Assembly (NCBI RefSeq): GCF_016765615.1
Contig: NZ_JAESWA010000029.1
Location: forward strand, 1 to 64,000
Source: Clostridium paridis
GTDB taxonomy: Bacteria > Bacillota > Clostridia > Clostridiales > Clostridiaceae
DNA length: 64,000 nucleotides
Direction of reading: 5' to 3'
In this document: piece by piece, positions 55,171 through 64,000 of the stretch
Layout of the letters: every line of letters starts with the position of its first letter
How positions within the stretch are numbered: position 1 is the stretch's first letter
Notes under the pieces: model-generated
The model's database searches: none
What the model was told of the DNA's origin: nothing
The model's input: only the letters and a program-made list of their open reading frames with translations
Position numbers and translations under genes: made by a program

Positions 55171-56028
55171 TTAATAAATCATAGTTCCAATACCCTCATC
55201 TGAGAATAATTCTAGAATTAAAGAATGTTCAACTCTACCATCTATAATGTGAGCCTTTTTAACACCCATTCTTACTGATTCCATACAACAACCTATTTTA
55301 GGAATCATTCCTCCTTGTATAACATTTTCTAGATGAAGTTTTGGAATTTCATGTAATCTTAATTCAGATATAAGAGTTGAAGGATCTTTTGGATCTCTCA
55401 TGACTCCAGGAACATCTGTAAGAAGCATAAGACTTTCAGCTTTTAGGGCTGAAGCAATCTTAGCTGCACAGGTATCGGCATTTATGTTATATACTTTTCC
55501 ATCCTCACCTAATGCAACACTACCTATAATAGGGATGTATCCATCTGCAAGAGTTCTTTCAATTATTTCAGTATTAACCTTAGTAATTTCCCCTACGTTC
55601 CCTAGATCAATTTCACTAGATAGTTTTTTTGCTTTTATCATAGAACCATCCATGCCACATAGACCTATAGCTTTTCCTCCATAACCTTCAATTAACTTTA
55701 CTAAGTCTTTATTAACCTTGCCACCAAGAACCATTTGTACAATATCTATTGTTTCTTCATCGGTGTATCTTAATCCATTAATAAATGTGCTTTCTTTATT
55801 AATCTTCTTCAAAAAGGAGGAGATGTCAGGACCACCACCATGAACCACAACAACATTTATGCCAACACATTTCATCAATATAAGATCATTAATAACTCCT
55901 TGTTTCAAGTCTTCATTAATCATAGCATTTCCGCCATATTTAACTACTATTGTTTTACCAGAGTATTGTTGGATGTATGGTAGTGCCTGAACTAATATAT
56001 TTGCCCTTTCAATATGGTTCAATTTCAT
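55171..56028 (-). CDS. argB: Acetylglutamate kinase
   Basis: 285 aa, normal length. GKTIVVKYGGNAMINEDLKQ (N-terminal phosphate loop), VHGGGPDISSFLKK, GLCGMDGSMIKA and NINADTCAAKIASAL. Phosphorylates N-acetylglutamate. The hexameric, arginine-inhibited form often has an extra N-terminal helix, which here seems to be present (LNHIERANILVQALPYIQQY). Confidence 0.95.
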   Translation of the reverse strand: MKLNHIERANILVQALPYIQQYSGKTIVVKYGGNAMINEDLKQGVINDLILMKCVGINVVVVHGGGPDISSFLKKINKESTFINGLRYTDEETIDIVQMVLGGKVNKDLVKLIEGYGGKAIGLCGMDGSMIKAKKLSSEIDLGNVGEITKVNTEIIERTLADGYIPIIGSVALGEDGKVYNINADTCAAKIASALKAESLMLLTDVPGVMRDPKDPSTLISELRLHEIPKLHLENVIQGGMIPKIGCCMESVRMGVKKAHIIDGRVEHSLILELFSDEGIGTMIY

Positions 56029-56037
56029 TTTCCTCCT

Positions 56038-57261
56038 TTAAGATCTATAATCTCCGTTTATTTTTACATAATCGTAAGTTAAGTCGCAGCCCCAACATGT
56101 TACAGTATTACTCCCTGCTTTCATATCTACTAGTATTTGAATTTCTTTTTCTAAAAGTATATTCTTAGCTATTTCTTCGGAGAAATTCAAGGGACTTCCA
56201 TTTTCACAAACTTTAATATCACCAACAGAACTTCCAAAAGTTAAATCAACTTTTAATGGATCAAAATCAATGCCTGAATATCCTAAAGCGCATAGAATTC
56301 TACCCCAATTAGCATCGCTTCCAAATATTGCAGCCTTTACTAAGCTTGAAGAAATAACTGACTTACTAAGTAGCTCACCTTCCTCTTCAGACTTGGCATT
56401 AAGCACAGTACATTCAATTAGTTTTGTGGCACCTTCACCATCTTTAGCTATCATTTTTGCTAGAGAAATTGTTATTGTCTTTAAAGCCTCTAAAAATAAA
56501 AGATAATCCTCATTTTCTTCATCTATTAGGTTATTTTCTGCAAGACCATTTGCTAAGATGGTTACCATATCGTTGGTTGAAGTATCTCCATCTACTGAGA
56601 TACGATTATAACTGATGTTAACACTGGCTTTAAGTGCCTTATCTAGTAGAGTAGGAGATATGTTTATATCTGTAGTTATAAAAGAAAGCATTGTTGCCAT
56701 ATTAGGGTGTATCATACCAGAGCCTTTTGCCATAGCACCAATAGTAACTTTTTTGCCAGATAGTTCAAGTTCTAATGCAAGAGTTTTTTCGAAGGTGTCT
56801 GTTGTCATGATGGCTTCGGTAGAAGCTAGATATCCATTTTCACTTAAAGAACCAACTAAAGTTGGAATAGAATCCTTTATTTTATCTATATCTAATTGAA
56901 CTCCTATAACACCAGTTGAAGCAACGATAACATCCTCAGTATTATAATTTAATGAATTAGCTACAAATTCACACATTTTTCTTGCATTAGCTAGCCCCGT
57001 ATCTCCTGTGCAAGTATTTGCATTACCACTATTTATAATAATTGCTTTAGCTGTATTATTTTTCAAGTGATCTTTTGTTACAAGTAAAGGAGCACCTTTT
57101 ACTTGGTTTTTAGTATATACAGCGGCAGCATTACATTCTTTTTCAGATATTATTAGAGCTAAATCTTTTTTATTTTTATTTTTTTTAATTCCACAATGGA
57201 TTCCAGACGAAGTAAATCCTTTTGGTGAGGTTACTCCGCCTTGAATATATTTTATAGTCAT
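56038..57261 (-). CDS. argJ: Glutamate N-acetyltransferase / ornithine acetyltransferase
   Basis: 407 aa. Self-cleavage region AKGSGMIHPNMATMLSFITT; the Thr after MA is the nucleophile that begins the beta subunit. Other motifs: GNANTCTGDTGLANARKMCE and GSDANWGRILCALGYSGI. Transfers acetyl from N-acetylornithine to glutamate (cyclic pathway). In this operon it removes the need for argE. No argA is seen, so it may be bifunctional. Confidence 0.95.
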   Translation of the reverse strand: MTIKYIQGGVTSPKGFTSSGIHCGIKKNKNKKDLALIISEKECNAAAVYTKNQVKGAPLLVTKDHLKNNTAKAIIINSGNANTCTGDTGLANARKMCEFVANSLNYNTEDVIVASTGVIGVQLDIDKIKDSIPTLVGSLSENGYLASTEAIMTTDTFEKTLALELELSGKKVTIGAMAKGSGMIHPNMATMLSFITTDINISPTLLDKALKASVNISYNRISVDGDTSTNDMVTILANGLAENNLIDEENEDYLLFLEALKTITISLAKMIAKDGEGATKLIECTVLNAKSEEEGELLSKSVISSSLVKAAIFGSDANWGRILCALGYSGIDFDPLKVDLTFGSSVGDIKVCENGSPLNFSEEIAKNILLEKEIQILVDMKAGSNTVTCWGCDLTYDYVKINGDYRS

Positions 57262-57314
57262 AAAAAAGCCCCCTTATTTATTTAGAGTTAAATATAATTT
57301 ATTACATGAATAGA

Positions 57315-58349
57315 TTAAAATGCAGGAGGAACAAAATCTAAGCCCTCAGCTTCATCAAAACCTAAAACTATATTCATATTTTGTATACCCTGACCAGCAG
57401 CTCCTTTAACCATGTTATCTAAACATGAAATTAATATTAATTTATTATTTTCTTCATCATAATGAAGTGAAATATGACAATAGTTTGAAAGCTTAATATT
57501 ATTTATTTTTGATGCCTCTCCTAAAGGTAGAATTTTTACAAAGGGCTTATTATCATAATAAGTGGAGTATTCTTTATGAAGCTCTTCTAAATCTATTTTG
57601 TCTTTTGGAGTAACATATATTGTTGATAAAATTCCTCTGTTTATAGGAAGAAGATGTGGTGTGAAAATTAATTTTACTTTTTCAGAGGAGATTGATGATA
57701 GCACTTCTTCAATTTCAGGTGTATGTCTATGGCTGGCTATTTTATATGCACTTAAACTCTCATTACAATCAGTAAAGTGACTGCTTTGAGATAAATTTCT
57801 TCCGGCTCCAGTAGTACCAGATTTTGAATCAGCAATTATTCCAGTTGGTTCTATGAGATTCATAGAAAGCAATGGAAGTAATGCTAGTTCAATAGAAGTT
57901 GCATAACAGCCAGGATTAGCAACTAATTTACTTTTTTTAATTTTTTCTTTATTGAGCTCTGGTAACCCATAAACTTCTTTTCCATGCAACTCAGGTATAT
58001 CAAAGTTTTTCCCGTACCACTTTTTATATATAGATTCATCAGAAAGTCTAAAATCTGCCCCCATATCAATGCAGATTTTACCTTTTGATAGTATTTTTTT
58101 TGCTATATGCTCACTTAATCCATGAGGAAGTGCTGCAAAAATAACATCACTTTTATCTATAACATCATCCTCTTCTGAACATATTAAGTTAGTAAGTTTA
58201 TAGAAACTTGGATATATTTCTGATAGATTTTGCCCCTTAAAACTAACTGATGAAATAGCAGCAATTTCAACTTTTTTATGACTCATTAGAAGTCTTATAA
58301 GTTCAGCTCCAACGTATCCTGTTCCACCAATTATTCCGACCTTTATCAA
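57315..58349 (-). CDS. argC: N-acetyl-gamma-glutamyl-phosphate reductase
   Basis: 344 aa. NADP site GIIGGTGYVGAELIRLLMSH, catalytic Cys in NPGCYATSIELALLPL, GLPELN and HRHTPEIEEV. Reduces acetylglutamyl phosphate to the semialdehyde. Preceded by GGGGG. Confidence 0.95.
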   Translation of the reverse strand: MIKVGIIGGTGYVGAELIRLLMSHKKVEIAAISSVSFKGQNLSEIYPSFYKLTNLICSEEDDVIDKSDVIFAALPHGLSEHIAKKILSKGKICIDMGADFRLSDESIYKKWYGKNFDIPELHGKEVYGLPELNKEKIKKSKLVANPGCYATSIELALLPLLSMNLIEPTGIIADSKSGTTGAGRNLSQSSHFTDCNESLSAYKIASHRHTPEIEEVLSSISSEKVKLIFTPHLLPINRGILSTIYVTPKDKIDLEELHKEYSTYYDNKPFVKILPLGEASKINNIKLSNYCHISLHYDEENNKLILISCLDNMVKGAAGQGIQNMNIVLGFDEAEGLDFVPPAF

Positions 58350-58383
58350 ATTAGTAGCCCCCTTTTTCTTTTAAAGTAAATAC

Positions 58384-59769
58384 TTATAAATTCCTGTGAT
58401 CCTGAATAAAGGATTTTAGAATATCTAATTGCATTTTAACTGATTGAGAACTTGGCCCCCCAATAACCTTTCTTTCTTCAACACAAGTCTCCAGTGATAT
58501 AGCATTATAAATATCTTCTTCAAATTCTGGTGAAAATTCTTTTAATTCTTTTAAAGATAATTCTTCAATATTCTTATTTTCATTTATACATTGTAAAACG
58601 ATAGCCCCAACAACTTCATGTGCATTTCTAAAAGCAACACCTTTTTTTACTAAATAGTCAGCAACATCTGTAGCATTAGTAAAGCCTCCAAGTGCCCCTT
58701 TTCTCATATTATCTTTTTTTACTTTTAGGGTTTTTAACATACCATTAAAAGTTCTAATTGAAAGAAAAGTGGTGTCTAATGCATCAAATAAAGCATCTTT
58801 ATCCTCTTGCATATCCTTGTTATAAGCTAAAGGAATTCCTTTCATAAAGGTTAGAAGAGTGATTAAGTCCCCATAAACTCTTCCTGTTTTTCCTCTAACT
58901 AATTCTGCAACGTCAGGATTTTTCTTTTGAGGCATTATTGAACTACCTGTAGAATAAGCATCATCAAGTTCTATAAAGTTAAATTCTCCAGTACACCATA
59001 AGATTATCTCTTCTGAAAATCTTGAAAGATGCATCATTATCATGGAAAGTGTAGAAAGAGTTTCGATGACATAATCTCTATCTGATACAGCATCTAAGCT
59101 ATTTAAACAAATACCAGAAAAACCAAGCTCTTTAGCAACCATTTCCCTGTCAATTGGGTAGGTAGAGGTTGCTAATGCACCACTACCTAATGGCATTTGA
59201 TCCACTCTTTTATAACCATCTAATATTCTTCCTATATCTCTCTTGAACATTTCACCATAAGCTAATAAGTGATGAGCAAAAGTTATAGGTTGAGCTTTTT
59301 GAAGATGTGTATATCCTGGCATAATAGTTTGAATGTTTTCTTGTGATTTTAATAATATTGTCTCTTGTAAGTCTAAAAGAGTATTAACAAGAGAAGACAA
59401 ACTCTTCTTTAAATACAACCTTGTATCTAAAGTAACTTGATCATTTCTACTTCTACCTGTATGAAGCTTTTTTCCTTCATCCCCAATGTAATAGGTAAGA
59501 GTAGCTTCAATAAAGGAATGTATATCTTCAGAAGATTGATCTATCTCAATAACCCCATTTTCAATTCGTTTATTTATTTCCATTAAGCCATAAATAATTT
59601 TTTCGCCGTCTTCTTTTGGGATAATATTTTGATGAATAAGCATTTTGACATGAGCTAGGCTTCCTTCAATATCTTCTTTAAACATCCTTCCGTCTGTTCT
59701 TATAGAAGAATTGAAATCATTAACTAGTGTGTCTACGGCTTTTTCAAATCTTCCGCCCCATAACTTCAT
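58384..59769 (-). CDS. argH: Argininosuccinate lyase
   Basis: 461 aa. [20 protein letters not shown] start, [18 protein letters not shown], and the fumarase-superfamily signature [12 protein letters not shown]. Splits argininosuccinate into arginine and fumarate. 2 nt after the argG stop, so coupled. Confidence 0.96.
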   Translation of the reverse strand: MKLWGGRFEKAVDTLVNDFNSSIRTDGRMFKEDIEGSLAHVKMLIHQNIIPKEDGEKIIYGLMEINKRIENGVIEIDQSSEDIHSFIEATLTYYIGDEGKKLHTGRSRNDQVTLDTRLYLKKSLSSLVNTLLDLQETILLKSQENIQTIMPGYTHLQKAQPITFAHHLLAYGEMFKRDIGRILDGYKRVDQMPLGSGALATSTYPIDREMVAKELGFSGICLNSLDAVSDRDYVIETLSTLSMIMMHLSRFSEEIILWCTGEFNFIELDDAYSTGSSIMPQKKNPDVAELVRGKTGRVYGDLITLLTFMKGIPLAYNKDMQEDKDALFDALDTTFLSIRTFNGMLKTLKVKKDNMRKGALGGFTNATDVADYLVKKGVAFRNAHEVVGAIVLQCINENKNIEELSLKELKEFSPEFEEDIYNAISLETCVEERKVIGGPSSQSVKMQLDILKSFIQDHRNL

Positions 59770-59771
59770 AA

Positions 59772-60998
59772 TTATTTCACTCCATCCATTTTTGCGTCCA
59801 TTTTTGCTTTTACTGTAATTGGCAATCCAAATAGGTTAATGAATCCTTCAGAATCTTTTTGGTCATATACTGCATCCTCACCAAAAGTTGCATATTCTTC
59901 TGAATATAATGAATAAGGTGAAGAAGTTCCAGCAGTTACTATATTACCTTTATAAAGTTTAAGTTTTACTTCTCCAGTTACTGTTTCTTGAGTTTTATCA
60001 ACAAAAGATGAAAGAGCTTCTCTTAAAGGAGTAAACCATTGTCCATAATAAACTAACTCAGCAAATTTTAAGGCTACCTGCTCCTTGTAGTGTAGTGTGT
60101 CTCTATCTAAACATAAATATTCTAATTCCTTGTGAGCATAGTAAAGTATTGATCCACCTGGTGTTTCATAAACACCTCTTGATTTCATACCAACCAAACG
60201 GTTTTCTACCATATCAATAATTCCAACGCCATTTTCTCCGCCAACTTTATTCAATGCTTTGATTAATGAAACCCCATCAAGTTTTTCACCATTTAAAGCA
60301 ACTGGAATTCCTTTTTCAAAGGAAAGAGTTATATAAGTTGGAGAATCAGGTGCTTTTTCTGGGGATACCCCCATTTCTAATATCTCATCATATTTTGGCT
60401 CATTATTTGGATCTTCTAAATCTAATCCCTCGTGACTTAAGTGCCATAGATTTTTATCCTTTGAGTAATTTGTTTCATAAGTTATTTTAATTGGAACATT
60501 CTTTTTAATTGCATATTCAATTTCTTCTTCTCTTGATTTAAGTTCCCATATTCTCCAAGGAGCAACTATTGGCATATCAGGTGCGAAGGCTTTTATAGTT
60601 AGCTCAAAACGAACTTGGTCATTACCTTTTCCTGTGCAACCATGAGCAATTGCATCAACTCCTTCAGCTTTAGCAATTTCAACCATTCTCTTTGCAATAA
60701 CTGGTCTAGCAAAGGAAGTTCCAAGTAAGTACTTTCCTTCATAAACTGCACCAGCTTTTAAAGTTGGGAATATATAATCATAAACAAATTCTTTTTGTAG
60801 ATTTTCAATATATATCTTAGAAGCTCCTGTTTTAATAGCTTTTTCTTCTAAACCTTCTAGTTCATCATCACCTTGACCAACATCGCCTACAACAGCTATA
60901 ACTTCTTCACAACCATAGGTTTCCTTAAGCCATGGAATAATTATTGATGTATCTAAACCACCAGAATATGCTAATAAGATTTTGTTAAATTTTTTCAT
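59772..60998 (-). CDS. argG: Argininosuccinate synthase
   Basis: 408 aa. ATP loop [17 protein letters not shown] (residues 8-24), [33 protein letters not shown] and GRAREVFE-equivalent later part. Couples citrulline and aspartate. First gene of the operon; AAGGGGG precedes the ATG, behind an ARG-box promoter. Confidence 0.96.
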   Translation of the reverse strand: MKKFNKILLAYSGGLDTSIIIPWLKETYGCEEVIAVVGDVGQGDDELEGLEEKAIKTGASKIYIENLQKEFVYDYIFPTLKAGAVYEGKYLLGTSFARPVIAKRMVEIAKAEGVDAIAHGCTGKGNDQVRFELTIKAFAPDMPIVAPWRIWELKSREEEIEYAIKKNVPIKITYETNYSKDKNLWHLSHEGLDLEDPNNEPKYDEILEMGVSPEKAPDSPTYITLSFEKGIPVALNGEKLDGVSLIKALNKVGGENGVGIIDMVENRLVGMKSRGVYETPGGSILYYAHKELEYLCLDRDTLHYKEQVALKFAELVYYGQWFTPLREALSSFVDKTQETVTGEVKLKLYKGNIVTAGTSSPYSLYSEEYATFGEDAVYDQKDSEGFINLFGLPITVKAKMDAKMDGVK

Positions 60999-61039
60999 TA
61001 ATAGTACCCCCTTAGAATTACCAATTTGTGATATTATTC

Positions 61040-61068
61040 ATTATAAATCCTAATGAATAATTATGCAA
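61040..61068 (-). promoter_or_regulatory. Promoter of the arginine operon
   Basis: On the minus strand TTGCAT, 17 nt, TATAAT. The -35 box and part of the spacer lie inside an ARG-box-like palindrome (61052-61069). Confidence 0.75.
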
Positions 61069-61069
61069 T
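61052..61069. promoter_or_regulatory. ARG-box-like operator 1
   Basis: AATGAATAATTATGCAAT, close to the ArgR/AhrC consensus TGAAT-N4-ATTCA, overlapping the -35 of the argG promoter. ArgR-arginine binding would block the polymerase. Confidence 0.65.
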
Positions 61070-61133
61070 AAATACTTATAAAGTTCTATTTTATTTATAA
61101 AATCATTAAAAGTAAAGGTTTAACACGAAATGA

Positions 61134-61151
61134 TATGCAAAAATGTGCATA
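61134..61151. promoter_or_regulatory. ARG-box-like operator 2
   Basis: TATGCAAAAATGTGCATA, a palindrome of the same half-site form (ATGCA / TGCAT), about 80 bp upstream of operator 1. Paired boxes suit hexameric ArgR looping. Confidence 0.55.
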
Positions 61152-61306
61152 AAAAATATATATTTATTTATCGTACTACTGTATAAAGCTTAGCATTTAT
61201 GGTAATAATTTGATGGAATTAAGATAATCTTAAGATATAGATTATGATAAATTAAGGTTATTTATTTATAATAATCTTTAAAAATGAGTATAAAGGAAGG
61301 CAAGTT

Positions 61307-62002
61307 ATGATTGAGATATCAAATGTTACCAAAAAGTATAGAATGGGAAAAGAAACGGTTGAAGCTTTAAGAGGAATTAACCTAAAGATTGATAATGGTG
61401 AATTCTTAGCTATACTAGGTCCTTCAGGTTCAGGTAAGTCAACTCTTATGCATATAATTGGAGGACTTGATAAACCAACTAGTGGGACAATATCTGTGGA
61501 AGGAAAGGATATTTCTAAATTAAAAGATAAGGAGATGTCAAAGTATAGAAATTCTACAATAGGATTCGTTTTTCAAGCTTTTAATTTGGAAAATACACAA
61601 ACTGCATTAGAAAATGTAATGATGCCATTAATTTTTTCAGGTGCATCTAAAAAGGAAAGAAAGATTAAGGCCTTAAAAGCATTAGAATTAGTAGGATTAA
61701 CTGATTTGTCAAAACATAAGCCTACAGAAATGTCAGGTGGACAAAGACAAAGGGTTTCTATTGCGAGAGCACTTGTAAATGATCCAGCTATAATATTTGC
61801 TGATGAACCTACAGGAAATTTAGATTCTAAAACTGGAAGTAAGATAATGAATGTATTTAAAGAATTAAATGAAAAAGGATATACGATAATTATGGTAACA
61901 CATAATGAAAAAGAGGCTCTCAGAGCTAATAGAATTGTAAGAATTCAAGATGGTGAAATAGCTCAAGATAGCAGCAGTGACTCTCAAGTAAGGGAGGGAT
62001 AA
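61307..62002 (+). CDS. ABC transporter ATP-binding protein (MacB/LolD type)
   Basis: 231 aa. Walker A LGPSGSGKSTLMHIIGGLDK (residues 36-55), Q-loop FVFQAFNLEN, signature MSGGQRQRVSIARALV, Walker B IIFADEPTGNLDS and H-loop MVTHNEKEA. It is of the MacB/LolD/FtsE group. It powers the two FtsX-type permeases that follow. Substrate unknown; in Firmicutes this class exports antimicrobial peptides or lipids or acts mechanically. Confidence 0.93.
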   Translation: MIEISNVTKKYRMGKETVEALRGINLKIDNGEFLAILGPSGSGKSTLMHIIGGLDKPTSGTISVEGKDISKLKDKEMSKYRNSTIGFVFQAFNLENTQTALENVMMPLIFSGASKKERKIKALKALELVGLTDLSKHKPTEMSGGQRQRVSIARALVNDPAIIFADEPTGNLDSKTGSKIMNVFKELNEKGYTIIMVTHNEKEALRANRIVRIQDGEIAQDSSSDSQVREG

Positions 62003-62005
62003 TAG

Positions 62006-63346
62006 ATGAAGTTTAAAGATTCCATTGGTATGGCGTTTAGAGATTTAAAAAGAAGAAAAGGAAGAACCTTTTTAACTACTTTAGGAATTACTATTGGAAC
62101 TATGTTATTAATATCAATGGTTGGCCTTGGTATTAACTTCAAAAGAGTTTTACTAGAAAACTTAAATAGTGATGCAAGTAGTAAGCTAATAAGTGTTAGT
62201 AATATTAAGAATAATGTGGACACAGATGAGACAATGGATCTAAATTCTGAAAATGATTATAATGCATGGATGGAAGAAAACTCTTTGAAGATAGATAAAA
62301 CTACACTAGGTGAAATTAGAAAAATTGAAGGTGTAGATAGTATAAGAGCATATATTAGTGATTCGACAAACTATAAGTATACTATTGCAGACAAGGATTA
62401 TGAAGGAAGTATTAGTTTAATAGGTGCTAATTTAGATGATCAACTAATAACTAATAGTGCAATAAGTGATAAAAGAGAAAGTAAAAAGGACAAATCTATT
62501 AATTTTATTAAATATGGTTCTACACTAACTAAAGGGGAAAAAGGACAGGTATTACTTGGAGAAAATGTAATACTTGATAATAAGATAGATAATCCAGAAG
62601 CATTAATAGGAAAAACTTTTAAGGTTACAGTTGATACAATTGGTCTAGTAAAAGTAAAACCCTTTGTTAAGGAATTTAAAATAGCAGGAATTATAGATAA
62701 AAACTTTACTGAGGCTTCATCAATAGTAGTTAGTGATGAAGATTTGAGTGAAGTATTATCATTTAAGGAATCGTCAAAAAATTACTTGCAAGAGAAAGGA
62801 TATTCTAATATATCTGTTGCAGCAAAGGATATAAAGAATGTAGATGGCATAGTAACTAAAATTGAAGATTTAGGTTATATGACAACATCAGCACAAGAAA
62901 TGGCTAAATCAATTAATAAAATGTTAAATGGTATAAGCTTGATATTATCGTCTTTAGGTGTAATAGTTTTAGTGGTAGCTGCTATTGGAATTATTAATAC
63001 TATGATTATGGCAATATATGAAAAGTTCAGAAGTATTGGTGTAATGAAAGCAGTCGGTGCAAGTTCAAGAGATATAAAAAATATATTTCTAGTACAATCT
63101 TCTTCCATTGGATTAATTGGAGGGGTTACAGGAGTTATATTAGGCTTTTCCTTAATTAAATTAGGACAAATTTTTATAAATATATATTTGAAGAGCAAAG
63201 GTTACTCAATGACATTAGAGTTCGGATTGCCAATATGGCTTGTAGTTGCTTCAGTTGGTTTTTCAATATTATTAGCTTTAATTGCAGGGATTTATCCAGC
63301 AAGCAGAGCATCAAAATTGAATCCTGTAGATGCATTACAAAGTTAG
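62006..63346 (+). CDS. MacB/FtsX-type ABC transporter permease
   Basis: 446 aa. TM1 at about 19-41 (RTFLTTLGITIGTMLLISMV), a long extracellular MacB_PCD domain (about 42-310), then three TM segments within about 310-440 in the FtsX pattern, with GVMKAVGASSRDIKNIFL between. Starts with DSIGMAFRDLKRRKGRTFLT, as typical for this family. 3 nt after the ATPase gene. Confidence 0.9.
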   Translation: MKFKDSIGMAFRDLKRRKGRTFLTTLGITIGTMLLISMVGLGINFKRVLLENLNSDASSKLISVSNIKNNVDTDETMDLNSENDYNAWMEENSLKIDKTTLGEIRKIEGVDSIRAYISDSTNYKYTIADKDYEGSISLIGANLDDQLITNSAISDKRESKKDKSINFIKYGSTLTKGEKGQVLLGENVILDNKIDNPEALIGKTFKVTVDTIGLVKVKPFVKEFKIAGIIDKNFTEASSIVVSDEDLSEVLSFKESSKNYLQEKGYSNISVAAKDIKNVDGIVTKIEDLGYMTTSAQEMAKSINKMLNGISLILSSLGVIVLVVAAIGIINTMIMAIYEKFRSIGVMKAVGASSRDIKNIFLVQSSSIGLIGGVTGVILGFSLIKLGQIFINIYLKSKGYSMTLEFGLPIWLVVASVGFSILLALIAGIYPASRASKLNPVDALQS

Positions 63347-63359
63347 GAGGTGTAACTAA

Positions 63360-64000
63360 ATGAAGTTTACTGATGGAATTAAAATGGCATTTTCAGACAT
63401 AAGAAGAAGAAAGCTAAGGAGCTTTCTAACTATTGTAGCGATATCGGTAGGAAGCCTTTTGCTTATGGCTATGCTTGGACTTGGAGATACCTTAGCAAAA
63501 CAGGTTGAGAATATGTTTTCTACATTCTCAGATACACAAGAAATAACTGTATTTAATATTAAACCTTCTGCTGCAGGGTCAGTTAGCATTAATGTAGGAG
63601 TACAAGATAAAAATGCAGCTGGTCAAAAAAGAGAAACTAAAAATATTACTACGGAAGATTTAGATAAGATAAGTAAAATTTCTGGAGTGGAATATGTTAA
63701 GGCTATATTAGAAACAAAACTAACTGGTGTTACTATAGAAGGAAGCAGTGTACAAAATAAAGGGGTTACATTAAGAGGATATAATTTCAACTACTACAAA
63801 TCATTCAAAAGTGATTTAGCCTATGGAAATGATTTTTCCAATGATAAAAACGAGATTATTGTTGGTGAGAAGTACTTAAAAGCTATTGGGATAGATAATG
63901 GAGAAGATGTTTTAGGTAAGGAAATTACTTTAAAAGTTGATGCACCAGTTATAAATGGAGTAGCAGTAAGACAATCATTCTCTACTAAAGGAAAGATAGT
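63360..64000 (+). CDS. Second MacB/FtsX-type permease, cut by the window end
   Basis: ATG 63360 follows AGGAGGTG. The visible 213 codons read MKFTDGIKMAFSDIRRRKLR and so on: the same cytosolic start and TM1 as the preceding permease (RSFLTIVAISVGSLLLMAML), then the start of the extracellular domain. The frame is open to position 64000. The pair probably forms a heterodimeric permease with the shared ATPase. Confidence 0.88.
   Translation, partial: MKFTDGIKMAFSDIRRRKLRSFLTIVAISVGSLLLMAMLGLGDTLAKQVENMFSTFSDTQEITVFNIKPSAAGSVSINVGVQDKNAAGQKRETKNITTEDLDKISKISGVEYVKAILETKLTGVTIEGSSVQNKGVTLRGYNFNYYKSFKSDLAYGNDFSNDKNEIIVGEKYLKAIGIDNGEDVLGKEITLKVDAPVINGVAVRQSFSTKGKI

Overview
The window is AT-rich DNA from a spore-forming, anaerobic, low-GC Firmicute, most likely Clostridium sensu stricto. 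The evidence is a divergent gerKB / gerKA-gerKC germination locus arranged as in Clostridium perfringens, a collagen-like exosporium-type protein, a rubredoxin-first (reverse) rubrerythrin, T-box leaders on aminoacyl-tRNA synthetase genes, strong AGGAGG ribosome binding sites and AT-rich codon use. Species cannot be named from the sequence alone.

Layout. 1-120: tail of an IS200/IS605-type element (probable omega-RNA/right end). 0.2-8.6 kb: cell-wall-binding protein, galU, trpS with a long two-stage leader, two small proteins (membrane and zinc ribbon), and the gerK germinant receptor. 8.7-15.6 kb: accessory island, a Tn554-like transposition module (three overlapping tyrosine recombinases plus a TnpC-like coiled-coil protein) followed by an unrecognised three-gene operon ending in a two-TM membrane protein. 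15.7-17.5 kb: a 48-aa protein, an unknown 216-aa protein and a PemK/MazF toxin-antitoxin pair. 17.7-39.4 kb: mixed housekeeping genes (yajQ, tyrS, a FliK-like/FlhB-C-like pair, metallophosphoesterase, ArsR regulator, soluble chemotaxis-type receptor, RelQ-type synthetase, MoxR ATPase with VWA partner, IscA-like protein, leuS with T-box, a two-component system, rubrerythrin). 40.1-50.1 kb: a complete shikimate-to-prephenate operon (aroF-aroB-aroA-aroC-pheA-aroE-aroK-aroQ-aroF2-tyrA). 50.1-52.9 kb: CYTH protein, nucleoid-associated protein and collagen-like protein. 53-61 kb: complete arginine operon on the minus strand (argG-H-C-J-B-D-F) with ARG-box-like operators. 61.3-64 kb: MacB/FtsX-type ABC transporter running off the window.

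The most striking signals are regulatory. The aroF operon has a strong promoter, a 38-codon leader peptide containing QFFGYFYFSWGFYF, and a terminator; this looks like ribosome-mediated attenuation by aromatic amino acids. Directly after that terminator comes a ~195-nt element. A second copy of this element lies in the trpS leader, directly after the T-box terminator. Both copies have a conserved enclosing stem, a mutually exclusive antiterminator/terminator pair and then the gene's ribosome binding site. It is a candidate undescribed cis-regulatory RNA of aromatic amino acid genes, used as the second stage of a tandem control region. Other points of interest are a hairpin separating the Shine-Dalgarno sequence from the yajQ start, a small MITE-like palindromic repeat present twice, and the unknown cargo operon behind the Tn554-like module.
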